Assembly (NCBI RefSeq): GCF_027887165.1 | Contig: NC_077227.1 | Location: 62,399,607-62,463,606 of the forward strand | Reading direction: 5' to 3' | Length of the DNA stretch: 64,000 bases | DNA from: Monodelphis domestica | Lineage: Eukaryota; Chordata; Mammalia; Didelphimorphia; Didelphidae | In this document: in pieces, positions 1 to 10,792 of the stretch | Numbering within the stretch: position 1 is the first letter of the stretch | Layout of the letters: every line of letters begins with the position of its first letter | Notes under the pieces: generated by a model | What the model was told of the DNA's origin: nothing | Databases searched by the model: none | Seen by the model: only the letters and a program-made list of their open reading frames with translations | Program-made: the position numbers and the translations under genes

Positions 1-200
1 GCTGCCCAGCGGGGGGACCCTGAGCAAGTCGCTTCATCCCATTTGCCTCGGAACTGATGAACTGATACACAGTATTGGTTCAAAGCCAGACCTCAGACAC
101 TTCCTTGCTGGGCAAGTCACTTAGCCCTTACCACTCTTCTGCCTTGGAACTATACCTAATATTGATCCTAAGCCAGAAGGTAAGGGTTAATTTTTTTAAA
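1..200 (+). mobile_element. Marsupial tRNA-derived SINE, two partial copies
   Basis: Two tail halves in tandem, each with a GTCACTT box region and ACAGTATTG/TAATATTGAT..AAGGTAAGGG ending. The first is cut by the window edge. Confidence 0.8.
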
Positions 201-240
201 AAATCAGAGAATATGTGACTTATAATTTTATTTTATCTAA

Positions 241-567
241 AAAAAAATTTTAAGCCCTTCCATCCTAGAATCAATGCTCTGTATCAGTTCTAAGGCAGAA
301 GAAAGATAAAGGCTAGGCAGTTGGGGTGAAGTGACTTGCCTAGGGTCACCCAGTTAGGAAGTGTCTGAGACTAGATTTAAACTCTCCAGGCCATATTTTT
401 TGAAGCCCTTACTTTCTGTGTTAGCAGAGTGTTAAGGACTAGGCAAATGAAGATAAGTAACTTGCCCACGGTCACACCACTAGGAAGTGTCCGAGGACAG
501 ATTTGAACTCAAGACCTCCCCATTTCCAAGCCTGGCCCTCTCTCCATTGAGCCACCCCCGCTGCCCT
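241..567 (-). mobile_element. Two tandem SINE copies (241-395, 398-567)
   Basis: Both run on the minus strand, each from AAGCCCTT at the tail to a degenerate head; the second ends in CACCCCCGCTGCCC, the inverted SINE head. Confidence 0.8.
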
Positions 568-604
568 ATAGTTTGTAATTTAGAAAAAAAATTCTCTGGC
601 TGTT

Positions 605-705
605 GACTGTTATGGGAAGGAAGGGAAAGAAACGGAATCCCAGAATGTCAGAAAATAATTGTTTAAAATTGTTTCTACGTGTAATTGAAGGGGGAAAAAA
701 AAAGT
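605..705 (+). mobile_element. L1 3' tail fragment
   Basis: CAGAAAATAATTGT..AAAATTGTTT..CGTGTAATTGAAG with an A-rich end, the same 3' terminus seen at 7430-7530 and 62755-62875. Confidence 0.7.
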
Positions 706-1039
706 TCTCAGGATACTTAGTTCAGATGTACTACTGGGATCCCAAAGGATTTGAATTTGGGGCAGGGAGAGCTGGGAGGACTAGTTCTAGCGGATGGGCA
801 GGGGGCCCTAGAAAGCCTCCAGCTCCTCAAGCATTGGAACTTTGGCAGCTCCTGACAACTCCAGCGCTGTCTCCCTGATCCCCTGCACATGGCACTTGGC
901 TCCATAGGGCCCATGCAGCATCCTTTTGGGGGGTGGATGGAGATGGCCCCTTGGATTTAGGGCCCTTGTGGGAAGAGGAAATCAGGAGATGGGGCCCCTC
1001 TTCTTTCCCCTAATCCGTGCCTTTGATTTCTGTGGCTAG

Positions 1040-1099
1040 GGAGACACCTCTGGAGATTACCGGAAAACTTTGCTGAAAATATGTGGAGGCAACGACTGA
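1040..1099 (+). CDS. ANXA11: ANXA11 (annexin A11), last coding exon
   Basis: Annexin A11 is a calcium-dependent phospholipid-binding protein with a long Pro/Gly/Tyr-rich N-terminus and four annexin repeats; it acts in membrane trafficking, cytokinesis and RNA-granule transport. This exon starts right after a splice acceptor (TTTCTGTGGCTAG) in phase 0 and reads GDTSGDYRKTLLKICGGND then TGA at 1097-1099. Apart from Thr for Ile after YRK, this is the annexin A11 C-terminus as I know it from human. It is the end of the fourth annexin repeat; the preceding exons lie left of the window. The convergent position next to PLAC9 supports the call. Only 19 residues are visible, but the match is specific. 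Confidence 0.93.
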   Translation, partial: GDTSGDYRKTLLKICGGND

Positions 1100-1785
1100 G
1101 CCCGTGCGCCCGATCGCTTTCCGACCAAGAAGAGGGAAAGAAAAGAAGCTGATCCCCCCCCCCCCCACCCACCCACCCTTCAGCCTCTCCCCCACCCCAC
1201 CCCAGACCTTTGTAGATTCCCATCTCTATCCCTTCCCTAATGGCATATCAGTGAAGGACTTTGATAGACACGTTAGGACTTTCTCAGGACATTTTTTCCC
1301 CAATCGTCCCTCACACGGCCACCCGCTTCCTGCCGCTGAAGTAGATAATTGGCTCTTTCCTCCCGTAGTCTCACGCACTCCCATCTTCCTTCTCAGATAG
1401 TTAGCTTCATTTAGACTTTTTTGTGTCTTGAAGCAATGTTTAATTTTTTTTCAACAGCCATTGCCATCCGCATGTCTTATTTTTTTAACCATAAACATTT
1501 CTGGTGCAAAGAATGACTGGTTCTCCCAGAAGGGAGCGGGAAGGCATTTCCATGTACTTTCATGAGTCTGGAGAGACTGGATTGTAAGAACGGTCATTGC
1601 CAAACACTTTAAAAATAGATATTTAGATATTGTTTATATTCCGTGCCTTTAGTGCACGAACCAAGAGAATGTAGCAGCCGCTGCTTGCCAATGACAGAAG
1701 CACCTTTGTTTTTTGATATTTGCCTTAAACCCGAATGTCTGTAGTTGACCGTTATTTCAGATTAAAGCCATCTCTCTTCTAAAAC
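1100..1785 (+). other. ANXA11: ANXA11 3' UTR
   Basis: Follows the ANXA11 stop without a recognisable repeat. It contains a C-rich run at about 1150-1200 and ends near an ATTAAA poly(A) signal at 1761-1766, so cleavage is expected at about 1780-1790. The exact end is inferred. Confidence 0.65.
1761..1766 (+). terminator. ANXA11: ATTAAA poly(A) signal of ANXA11
   Basis: ATTAAA follows about 660 bases of repeat-free 3' UTR. It is the commonest variant hexamer, and repeat-type sequence starts about 90 bases downstream. Confidence 0.5.
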
Positions 1786-1849
1786 TTCTGGAGACATCTC
1801 TCTGCCGCCGCTATCAAGATAATTTTAGGGTTGTGACTTAAAATCTAGA

Positions 1850-2740
1850 TTTAATTGGTCGCCAGGGAAAATCCCAAACAAAATACCCAAGTCAGTCTGG
1901 AAATTCATGGTAATTTAATTAATACAGAGGGAAGGAATTTAAGGAGGAGGGAAGAGGATATAGGATTTCTCCTGCCTGGCCCGTGCTGGGGGAGTTTTAA
2001 AATCCCGGCCTCTAGATCTCTGAAGAAGATTAGAGGCTTCTAAGAGGATAAAGTTAGAAAGTAAAGGAGGAAAATTCAGCCAGAACTCACCACCAAACTG
2101 GACAATAGCTTGCCGAAAAATGCCAAAAGATGCCGAAAGGCCCAGCATGCTGCTATCAGCTAACTGTCTACCGCAAAAGGACTGGAGAGAGGAAATGAGC
2201 CAATATATAGACCTTTCACCCTTGTGTCCCCTCCTCTAAATGCCCATTCTTTTAGAATTCTCATCTTCTTTGATTAGAGTTACTTAACACTTTGCTAAGT
2301 TCACCTTTTGTGAGTTACTTAACTTTTTTGTGATTAACCTTTATAGTTACTTAACACCTTTTTGTATTATGATCTTAAAATAGACTTAAAGTTCTAGCTT
2401 CACTATAAGGTAAGAATTAAGTACCTTCATTGTTCAATCAGGAGATTACAACTTTATCTTCCCCTAAAGTATGGTCTAAGTAGGGTGGAGTAATTTAGAG
2501 TTCCCAAGACATTCCTGATTTTGTTAAACTATCTTCATTGTTACAATCAGGAAATAGCTAAATCCAATCTTCACACTGCATGCGGTCTGCTTTGGAGTGG
2601 GGGGCACAGCCACAGGCCTCCATCTTTTCAGAAAAAGGGTAGCCGTCAGTGCCACAGTAGAAGCCCGCCTTCATGGGGCGGAGAGTCTGCTGCACCCTGG
2701 GGCTTTGTTACTTGGTTACTCTTCCCCTGACGACCAGGGT
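1850..2740. mobile_element. Possible endogenous-retrovirus LTR-type fossil
   Basis: A 0.9-kb block that is neither SINE, LINE nor gene. It has a TATA-like CCAATATATAGACC near 2200, repeated GAGTTACTTAAC motifs at 2275-2350, and at its left end a TGGCGACC-like sequence on the minus strand that resembles a retroviral primer-binding site. Old and broken. Family not assigned; the span is approximate. Confidence 0.3.
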
Positions 2741-3150
2741 CTGCCTTCCTAAATGACCAGCAACCAGGGGATCAAGACTGAAGTGCCCCAGGCAACGAGG
2801 GGCCTGTCGGGGGAGGCCAGAGCCCAGGTGCTGAGACGGGGGAACAGACAGAGCAAAGCTGAGAGCTCAAGAGCATCCTCTAGAAGGGGTGGCCCGGGAA
2901 GAGGGAGTCTGAGGCTAAGATCCATACATCAACAACTCAGGAAGAAAACCAAGACTGGTGGGGAAATGCCCACAAACAGGGAGCCACTAGACCCCTGTTT
3001 GGCTTCCATCTTTTTGTCTAAGTCAAGGGTTCTTCACTTATTTAGCATTTTGGACTCCCCCTCCCCACACATAGACATCTCTTTCCTTTTAGCAATGGCT
3101 AGTGAAGCTTATGGATCTCTTCTCAGAATAATGTTTTGGGTTCTTTTTAA
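2741..3150. other. Unassigned intergenic DNA
   Basis: Mixed sequence with no gene, known repeat signature or clear regulatory motif. It may be a continuation of the element on its left. Confidence 0.4.
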
Positions 3151-3151
3151 A

Positions 3152-3328
3152 TCCCTAGCTTCTTAGAATCAATATTATGTATTGGGGGGGTGGGATTAGT
3201 ATGATTGATTCCAAGGCAGAAGAGAGCGGTAAGGGCTAGGCAATGGGGGCCAAGTGATCCAGGATTTGAGGCTGGATTTGAACTCATGTTTTCCTGACTC
3301 CACAGTAGATTTCCCTATCTAACTGTCT
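3152..3328 (-). mobile_element. Marsupial SINE
   Basis: Minus-strand copy: tail TTAGAATCAATATTATGTATTG, middle GGCAATGGGGGCCAAGTGA, degenerate head. Confidence 0.75.
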
Positions 3329-3351
3329 GAATTTGAGTCTTAAACATAGAT

Positions 3352-3530
3352 GGGGGCAACTTGGGTGGCTCAGTGGATTGAGAACCAAGTGTAGAGACAA
3401 GAGATCTGGGTTCAGATAGTCCTAGCTGTGTGACCCTGGTGAAGTCCCTTCACCCCATTGCCTAGCCCACACTGCCTTTCTGCCTTGAAACTAATGCTTA
3501 ATAGCGACTCTAAAGCTAAGAGTTTAAAAA
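3352..3530 (+). mobile_element. Marsupial SINE
   Basis: Full-length-looking copy from GGGGCAACTTGGGTGGCTC to GACTCTAAAGCTAAGAGTTT plus A-run; it sits back to back with the inverted copy on its left. Confidence 0.85.
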
Positions 3531-3599
3531 AAAATGAATGAATAACCAAGAGTTGTCTGGATGCTATTCCGCAGCCAGAGCACGTGGGGAATGTTGTGT

Positions 3600-3840
3600 T
3601 CGGTTGAATTGGGGCCCCAGCGACAATCAGATCCTTTTCTGCTTCCTACCAGTTATAGCCTGGGCTTCAAAGCCAGGTCACTTCCCCTAAAGTCTTGACT
3701 CCTACGCTTCATCGTGCGACCATCAGCAAGTCACTTAAACTCTCCAACCCTCCGTTTTCCCATCTGTGAATTGAGAATCGTGCTTTTATTAACTTTTCTC
3801 CCAGGGCCGTTGTCAGGAAAGTGCTCCGTAAACTCCAAGC
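3600..3840 (+). mobile_element. MIR-type CORE-SINE, degraded
   Basis: CAGCAAGTCACTTAAACTCTC..CCCATCTGTGAATTGAG and GTCAGGAAAGTGCTCCGTAAACTC fit the MIR core and 3' region. Confidence 0.6.
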
Positions 3841-4560
3841 TTTTATCCTAGAATTCAGGGAGGGAAGGCCTGAGGACTCTCTTCTAGTGCAGAGAGATCA
3901 AACACAGACAAAGAACCTTGTAAAAATCCGTTGGGAAATACCCAATCACATTAATCTAGTACGATAGAACGCAATGTTAACGGGTGATTTTCCAAGTCAC
4001 GAGTTGGGATTTGAAGTCGGCAAATCCTAAACCACATCAATTGCTAGAAGACCTGTGGCAGAGCCCTGGACTGAGAAAGCTGGGAAATAAAGCCAAGGAG
4101 TCGGGACGTCCAGCTCTCGGTGGCTGGACTGGTCTGTCTCAAGGCCAATCTTAAGAGTTGTGCAATCCACCGGGCCACCTCGTTTCAAGATTATCTTACA
4201 AACCCAGGAATTGCTTAAGAAAAAGACCAACATTGTCAGACCAGAAAAAAAAGCCTCGTAAGACAGTTCCCTAGAAAGAATGAGTCATTGACTAAATGAT
4301 GTTGCATTAAGATTTAATCTACTTTACAGTTAGATTTTGTTACAATGGATTAATGATGTTGAACATGGCAGCCTTCTTTGCGATACTCATGTCTGGTGAG
4401 TTAGGAGTTTGTCAAGGAAGCAAGAGTGACATCTCAGTGACTATGAGAGGATGAAACTCAACAAAAAGGTTGAATGTTAACAGTTAAAAGAGTTTAAACT
4501 AGATCGTGGTCCTTCGGCTAGTCGCTAAGAGAACCCAGTTTTTTTTTCACTTCAAGATGG
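3840..4560. other. Unassigned intergenic DNA
   Basis: No gene or confident repeat. About 700 bases of ordinary base composition between MIR and MAR1 fragments. Confidence 0.4.
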
Positions 4561-4599
4561 TATTTAAACCAATTATATCAACAATTCTCATTTTGTGGT

Positions 4600-4835
4600 T
4601 TTTCAGTTTGTGACCCCATCTGGGGTTTTCTTGGCAAAGATGCCGGAGTGGTTTATCACTTCCTTCTCCAGCTCATTTGACAGATGAGGAAACTGAGTCC
4701 TCATCTATTAGAGGTTGGACATTACCATTTGTTCTTCAGTCATGTCTAACTCTTCATGAGTCCCATTTGAGGTTTTCTTGGCAAAGATGCTGGAATGGTT
4801 TGCCATTTCCTTCTTCAGCTCGTTTGACCATGGAG
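4600..4835 (-). mobile_element. Two tandem MAR1-type SINE fragments
   Basis: The inverted MAR1 3' half (GGTTTTCTTGGCAAAGATG..TTTCCTTC..CAGCTC) occurs twice, at about 4617-4690 and 4765-4830. Confidence 0.75.
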
Positions 4836-4939
4836 ACCCAGGCCAACAGGCCACGTTGACCTGACTCCATACTCATTTAGTATTTCACAAACTCCCGTGG
4901 AAGTTCAAGGGTTGTGGTAAAAGTGCTTTAATGGTATGG

Positions 4940-6490
4940 CAAAAATTAGGTTTAGATCAATACCTCACACCCTGTACCAAGAAAATTCAAAATAGGGAGA
5001 TGACAAAAAAGTGATAAAAGTAAATTAGGTGAATGTAGATGTAGACCTGTTTTAACGATCTATGGGGAAAGGAATTTAAGACCAAGCAAGAGAGAGAACA
5101 TTATACGATGTAAAAATTTATAAGGAACTAAGTCAAATTTATAAGAAATCAAGCCATTCCTCAAATGACAAATAGTCAAGGGATTTGAATAGGCGGTTTT
5201 CGGATGAAGAAATCAAAACTATCAATAATCATATGAAAAAAATATTCTAAATCCCTCTTGATTAGAGAAATGCAAATCAAAACAACTCTGAGAGGCCACT
5301 TCACACTTAGCAGATTGACCAATATGACAGTAAAGGAAAGTGATAAATGTTGGAGGGGATGTGGCAAAATTGGGACACTGAAGCATTATTGGTGGAGTTG
5401 TGAATTGATCCAACCAATCTTGGAGGCAATTTGGAATTAAGCCCAAAGGGCACTAAAAGAATGCCTGCCCTTTGATCCAGCCTTACCACTACACTACTAG
5501 GTCTGTATCCCAAAGAGATTGTTAAAAATGGGAAAGACTCTGTTGTACAAAAATATTTATAGCTCTGCTTTTTGTGGTGGCAAAAAATTGGAAAATAAGA
5601 GGATGCCCCTCGATTGGGGACTGGAGGAACAAATTGTGGCATATGATGGTGATGGAATACTGTTATGCTATAAGGAATAATGACTAACTTGATTTCTATA
5701 ACAGTTGGAAAGACCTCCATGAACCGATGTGCAGTGAAATAAGCAGAGCCAGGAGAACATTGTATATAGTAACTGAAACATTGTGGGATAATCAAATGTA
5801 ATAGATTTTGCTACCAATACCAATGCAACAATGGTGGAATAAGGCTTTGCTCACTCAGCATGTGAAGACTGCTTCGGCTGAACAGACGGATGAAACCAAC
5901 AAGAAGGTTCAACGGCTGAGATGGCAACGCAGCAAGGCACTGTGGAGTGCTTAGGGCATGTTGAAACACAAAGGACAACACAGCCACCCAATGCAGCTGA
6001 GGAAGTCTCCAGGTGTAATGATCTTTCGTGCCACTGGACCCAGGCTTCCAACGCAGAGAGAGTGGGACTGTCTCTGTGCAAGACGTTTCCACTTAAATCT
6101 TCTCACACAAGTGTCTTTGTGCACACTCATCTATACACCATAGATGAAAACGCACAAAGACAATTGTCATCCTTGGTTACCGAGAGACTACTACTACCAA
6201 TGCAACAATAGAGAACAATCCTGAGAGACTTATGAGAAAGAACACTATCCACATCTGGAGAAAGAACTGTGGGAATAGAAACACAGAAGAAAATCATGAT
6301 TTATCTCTTATTCATATGGGCAGAGGATTTGGGTTTTGGTTTTAAAAGATTACTCGATTACAAAAATGAATAATATGGAAATAGGTTTTGAGTGATGACA
6401 TATATATATATTATAATAATGTATAGCCCAGCGGAATTGTTTATCAGCTCTGAGAGGGAGACAAGAATCATGTACCATCAAATAATATTT
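4940..6490 (+). mobile_element. L1 LINE, 5'-truncated, ORF2 C-terminus and 3' end
   Basis: At 5258-5440 it encodes IREMQIKTTLRGHFTLSRL and KCWRGCGKIGTLKHYWWSCE, the well-known C-terminal Cys-containing segment of L1 ORF2, followed by FDPAL and Y-NIYSSA motifs. It is interrupted by a separate 362-bp insertion at 5833-6194. Old: several breaks to the frame. Confidence 0.85.
5833..6194. mobile_element. Short retroposon inserted in the L1, with 15-bp target duplication
   Basis: Flanked by perfect copies of TACCAATGCAACAAT (5818-5832 and 6195-6209). The 362-bp insert has no poly(A) tail. On the minus strand it holds GGTGTATAGATGAGTGTGCA and CTCAGCTGCATTGGGTGGC, which look like a marsupial non-L1 (RTE-driven) SINE. 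Family name uncertain. Confidence 0.6.
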
Positions 6491-6499
6491 TTAAAAATA

Positions 6500-7180
6500 A
6501 AATTATATTTTAAAATAATAAATAACTGCTTTAATGGAGCCGTAAGCAGCAAATACCCAATTATGTTGCAGATTAGATTCCCGCAGTTCAGGCTAAAAAG
6601 AGCTGAACAATGAGCACGATACTCTTCTAACACACATAGCAGTTAGGTGATTATTCCATGTCCGAGTTCTTTTTCATCTATTTGAATCGAGAGAAGAGTT
6701 CGTTGTCTTCACTCATCATCCTTTTCACCAGAGTATATGTGCTGTAGGTCACAGCTACAAGTACGGGCATATTTAGGAGAAACCTTTTAAAAATGTAACC
6801 GACAATGCAATGTTACAGGGTGGAAATGGAAAGATCTTTGATGTTCAAGACAAAGTAAGAAAAGCGACTTTCAATGAATATTTTCCTAGAATTTCCTACA
6901 AATGAAATTGGATTCATTATACATTTCATAAGTCTTTTATGTGATTGATAACAATGGGTGGAAAAGAACGCTTCATTGACATATCAATGGCTCTTGGACT
7001 ACAAATTTTGCTTTAAAATGATATCATTGTACATTTTTGGCTACAAGGATAAAAATTCATTGCTATCTCTCCGCCGAGAGAGCTTGTAAAATTCCCCTAT
7101 CATTTCCCCTATGTATTTGTGTGAATGAACATTTCCACTTTATTGATTTAAATCAAAAAGCCCAAATAAGCAGCAATGCA
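6500..7180. other. Unassigned AT-rich intergenic DNA
   Basis: No gene or clear repeat signature; low GC content. Confidence 0.35.
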
Positions 7181-7184
7181 ATGA

Positions 7185-7530
7185 TCTAAAACAATCCTAG
7201 GGGACTCATGCTAAGAAATGCCATTGGCTTCCAGAGAAAGAATTGATGGAGTCTGAATCTAGACCAAAACTAATTTTTTTTCACTTCCTTAATTTTCTTT
7301 GTGTTCAAATTTCTTTTTACAAAAGGATTAATAAAAAAGGAATAATTTTTATTATATTATGGGGAAAATGTTTTACATGATTGCACATGTGAAATCTTGT
7401 ATTAGAATCCTTATCATCTCAGCAGGAAATGGGGATGGGAAAGGAAGAGAATTTGAGACTCAAAATTCTTTTTGAAATGAATGTCGTAAACTATTTTTAC
7501 ATGTAATTGAGGAAAAAACAAAAGAACGTT
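7185..7530 (+). mobile_element. L1 3' end
   Basis: Contains the L1 3' UTR landmarks AGAGAAAGAATTGATGGAGTC, a T-rich run, GTTTTACATGATTGCACATG and the terminal TTTTTACATGTAATTGAGG. Confidence 0.8.
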
Positions 7531-7544
7531 TTAAAATTTTATTA

Positions 7545-7730
7545 GAATATTTTTCCATGGATACATGATTCATGTTCATATAGAAATCCTCCAGTTCATC
7601 ATTCCTTACAGCACAGTAGTATTCCATCACCATCAGATATCACAATTTCTTCAGCCATTCCCCAATAGAGGGACACCTCATTTTCCAATTTTTTGCCACC
7701 ACAAAGAGAGCAGCTATGAATATTAAAAGA
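7545..7730 (-). mobile_element. L1 fragment, inverted
   Basis: The minus strand gives GAGGTGTCCCTCTATTGGGG and GTGATGGAATACTACTGTGC, the ORF2 C-terminal region found in forward form at 5600-5660. Confidence 0.7.
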
Positions 7731-7740
7731 ACATTTTTTT

Positions 7741-7937
7741 TAAACCCTTACCTTCCGTCTTGGAATTAATACTGAGTATTGTTTCCAAGGCAGAAGAGTG
7801 GTATGGGCGAGGCAATAAGAGTCAAGTGACTTGCCTAGGGTCACACAACTGGGAAGTATCTGAGGTCAAATTTGAACCCAGGACCCCCCAAATCTAGGCC
7901 TGACTCTATCAACCCTCTGAGCTACCCAGCTGCCCCC
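7741..7937 (-). mobile_element. Marsupial SINE, near full length
   Basis: AAACCCTTACCTTCCGTCTTG to CTACCCAGCTGCCCCC, an intact-looking inverted copy with both ends. Confidence 0.9.
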
Positions 7938-7989
7938 TAAAAGGACATTTTTTAAAATTCAGAAATAAACTTAATGTGGAAAGAGATTT

Positions 7990-8155
7990 AAGATTGTGCC
8001 TAGAGGAAGTTCAATGATAAGAGATAAGAGATACACCCTACCTCTGTGACCTCGGGCAAGTCACTTAACCTTAGTTTTCTTAGCCCTTACTGCTCTTCTG
8101 CCTTACAACTGATATGTAGTGTTGATTCTAAGACAGGTGAGGACTTTAAAAATTG
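7990..8155 (+). mobile_element. Marsupial SINE, 5'-degraded
   Basis: GGCAAGTCACTTAACC, TGCTCTTCTGCCTTACAACT and GTGTTGATTCTAAGACAGG mark its middle and tail. Confidence 0.75.
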
Positions 8156-8159
8156 TGTC

Positions 8160-9105
8160 TGGTGTTGAGCTAAATAATGAAAATTTTTGTTCAAATAAAA
8201 AAGCAAAACATTGAATTTAAGTTTATGTGTGATTATAATATTATGTATTATAATTATACATACATATTGTATATAATATCTTCCAAGCTGTAATTTAGTT
8301 TATTAAAAAGTCTTGCAGAAAATAGTAAGCACAAATGGTCTTGCTGGGTTACCTTTAATTCTTACAAAATGTAAATATTGCATAATTTACAGCTTAATAA
8401 TTTTACATTTCCATAATTATGGTTTAATATAGTTTAATTTGAGTTTCCTAATTATAGAATTGTGTAACATACATTCTAGTGTGAAACTTTTAGGAACAAA
8501 AGTTATCATTGTTATTGCAGTAAAAGAATATTATAAGTATAATATTAAATTATTCAGGGGGTTCACAACCCATTTTGTTGTTGTTATTGTAAAATGACTG
8601 AAGAACCAAAAAATGTTGGGAATCACTGGCCTATGAGAGTAAATTAACTATAGTCAAGCTTTAAGGATCAGCGGGAGTCAAGCACCTTGTTTCACAAATG
8701 GGGAAATGTGCCCAGAGATATTTACCCAAGAATGTCCCCAGAGTACCATGGTAAATCAGGGGTCTGATACTGCCTTTTCAAACCTTCCCCTTTCCATTTT
8801 CTCTAAATGCCTCTGAGGTTTTAGTTACCCTTCTGTCGATGTGGGCTGCCCCCACCAATGCCGAGGATGGAGAATTTGGACATTAAAGTCCTAGGATTTA
8901 GAGGGCATCTAGCACCACCCCATAATTTTTACAGCTGAGAAAAAATAGGTCAGGAGAATTTTGTGTGTCAAAGTCCACAAAAGTAGCAGATTTGAACCCA
9001 GGTCTTTAGAACACATTTTCAGGGTTCTAGGCTCCTGGGATGAAGCTGATTTCCTTAAACAATGAATCTGGCTGATCAAACTTGTGAGTACAAAAGTCTT
9101 CAAGC
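8160..9105. other. Intergenic DNA between ANXA11 and PLAC9
   Basis: AT-rich to about 8640, then mixed sequence. No gene. Short old-SINE-like pieces can be guessed at 8640-9050 but not assigned. Confidence 0.35.
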
Positions 9106-9766
9106 CACTGTTTACAGGATGAGTGACATTTATTACAAGACAGCCTTTCCCAACACATATCCAAGTGAATCCAAAAGAACAGCCACCTTCAGGATGAAAT
9201 ATCCAAAAAGCTGGGGAGCCCCTGCTGCCCTCAGCCCCAGGTCCTCTTAGCCTTCAAATGGATTCTGTAAGAAATGGGAAGTCTCATGGTTGGTGGACAC
9301 ATCAGCTACAAAAGGAATGCCTGGAGGTGGGAGGGTAGTAGGGATCTAGATTCTCAATGATGGGGAAACTTTTCCATGGGGAAGGACCCCTTCCAACTCC
9401 TGTGTATTGTGGGGCTAAAATGAGTGACTACCTTGTCTCTAAAAGTGGAAACTGCCAAGGAATCCCCTGGCCCCGTCCCCCACCAGTGTCCAAATGGTAC
9501 TCTTCCCCCTGGGCTCAAAGCTTTTTTTTTTTCCTCAGTATCAAAGACAGGTTTACAATGCAAACCCCTAAGACTTAACATTCCCTCCAGTGGATAAGGT
9601 ACTAATGCAGTCCCTCCCCAAGAGAGATTTTGTTAAGTAGGAGGGAAGAGAAAAAAAGAGGAATGGACATGTCTATGGTACTAGGAAGCTGATGATGCCA
9701 AAACCCATTGGCCATGTCTCAGGCTTGCTGACATTCTGCCTAGCCCTTGTCCTTTGTCCTGATGCT
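9105..9766 (-). other. PLAC9: Repeat-free block, possible PLAC9 3' UTR (candidate B)
   Basis: Unique-looking sequence of higher GC than its left neighbour, carrying an AATAAA on the minus strand at 9129-9134. It would be transcribed only if exon 4 candidate B is used. Confidence 0.3.
9129..9134 (-). terminator. PLAC9: AATAAA poly(A) signal, PLAC9 candidate B
   Basis: Minus-strand AATAAA at the far end of about 650 bases of mostly repeat-free sequence following exon 4 candidate B. Confidence 0.3.
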
Positions 9767-9816
9767 CTATATGGGAAACCCAGCTGCTTCTTCAGGCACG
9801 TTCTGGATCCTCAAGC
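9767..9816 (-). CDS. PLAC9: PLAC9 exon 4, candidate B (longer tail)
   Basis: A strong minus-strand acceptor (GGACTTCCTCCTAGCAG) begins here and joins exon 3 in phase 1. It would give ..GDG LRIQNVPEEAAGFPI and a TAG at 9769-9767, about 15 residues longer than expected from human PLAC9. An AATAAA on the minus strand at 9134-9129 could end a 3' UTR of about 650 bases. The better splice site favours it, and the unexpected tail speaks against it. It may be an alternative last exon. Confidence 0.33.
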
Positions 9817-10417
9817 CTGCTAGGAGGAAGTCCAGAGTGGAAGGGGCAACAGATTTTGCCTCTCCAAACTCTTCTGGGAAATGGCTTTGGGCTCACCCCT
9901 TGTCTACAGGAGTTCAAGGATGGAAGAGTGGTTAAGGCTTCAGGGAATTGGGGGGAAGGGGGATGCATGAAGGGGTACAGTTGGGGAGAGCAGGACCTGC
10001 CCCCAGTGCTAACTGAGATCTCCACTGAGGCTTACCACAAATCCCCTCCCCCAGCATCCTCTTCCTTGTCTGTGGGGAGCTCTCCTCCCTGAAGAGGGCA
10101 AGATTCAGCCATCTCTATTTTTCCTCCTGTTGATAGCAGGAACGGTGGTGCTTTAGCGTTTTTCCAGCCCTTGAGCTAGAGCTAGTGTGTCCAAAAGTGC
10201 AATTGAAGAAAGGCAGTTTGGCAGAGTGGGCACAACTGGAGTTATTGTGCCAAGGAGACCCGGGTGAGAGTTCTGCTTCTGATCTGGGCCAACTCTGGGG
10301 ACCCTCAGAGCCCCAGACTAGAAATGGCAGACGGAGTGTCCGTCTTCCTTTGTAAAGGGAGTTTTCTATGCTGAGGAACTAGCTATCCCTATGAAGTCAC
10401 AGAACCTGGTCCAAAGC

Positions 10418-10551
10418 AACCCCCAAATATGTGCCTTTATTCACACGCCTTGAGTCTAAAGCAGCCATGTGAAACAGAGAGGGATATAGATGTCTCTCTA
10501 AGACATAGAAGATCCGCTTTGTTCATCCTTCTTGCCCAGGTTAGGAATCTC
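10418..10551 (-). CDS. PLAC9: PLAC9 exon 4, candidate A (short tail)
   Basis: From a CTGCAG acceptor at 10552-10557 the frame of exon 3 continues as G-D-S then TAA (stop at 10543-10541), giving ..NLFGDGDS and a 95-residue protein, close to the human length and its GDGF ending. An AATAAA lies on the minus strand at 10441-10436, about 100 bases past the stop, followed by a GT-rich stretch (TTTGGGGGTTGCTTTGG), a good poly(A) arrangement. The weak point is the acceptor: a branch-like GGGCTAAGC is present but the pyrimidine tract is poor. The 3' end at about 10418 is inferred. Confidence 0.4.
10436..10441 (-). terminator. PLAC9: AATAAA poly(A) signal, PLAC9 candidate A
   Basis: Minus-strand AATAAA with a GT-rich element 15-30 bases downstream, in repeat-free sequence just past exon 4 candidate A. 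Confidence 0.4.
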
Positions 10552-10792
10552 CTGCAGATCCCGCTACAGCTTAGCCCAACACCGAGCAAGACCTCTAAAG
10601 AGCTCCCAGTCTGAGAACATTTTCTCCCCAAAGCTGCAATCTCTTGTCTGATCCAGCTTTTGTCTTTGGGTACTCATCCCTACTGAGAATGAAAGGGAAG
10701 AGGGGAATGCTGAGAGGACCACACGGGAGGTCTTTAGCCTTGTCTGTACCCATGGATCCTGCCCCTTTATTCTCCTATTGAAAGACACCCAA

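Noticed and set aside
603-878. Plus-strand open frame upstream of the ANXA11 last exon as an ANXA11 exon
   Set aside because: It starts in an L1 tail and does not encode annexin repeat residues; the previous ANXA11 exon must lie left of the window.
10765-10790. AATAAA on the minus strand at 10772-10767 as PLAC9 end, with an acceptor TTTCAATAG
   Set aside because: The acceptor's upstream part would be inside a SINE, and the signal would overlap the first codons of the exon.
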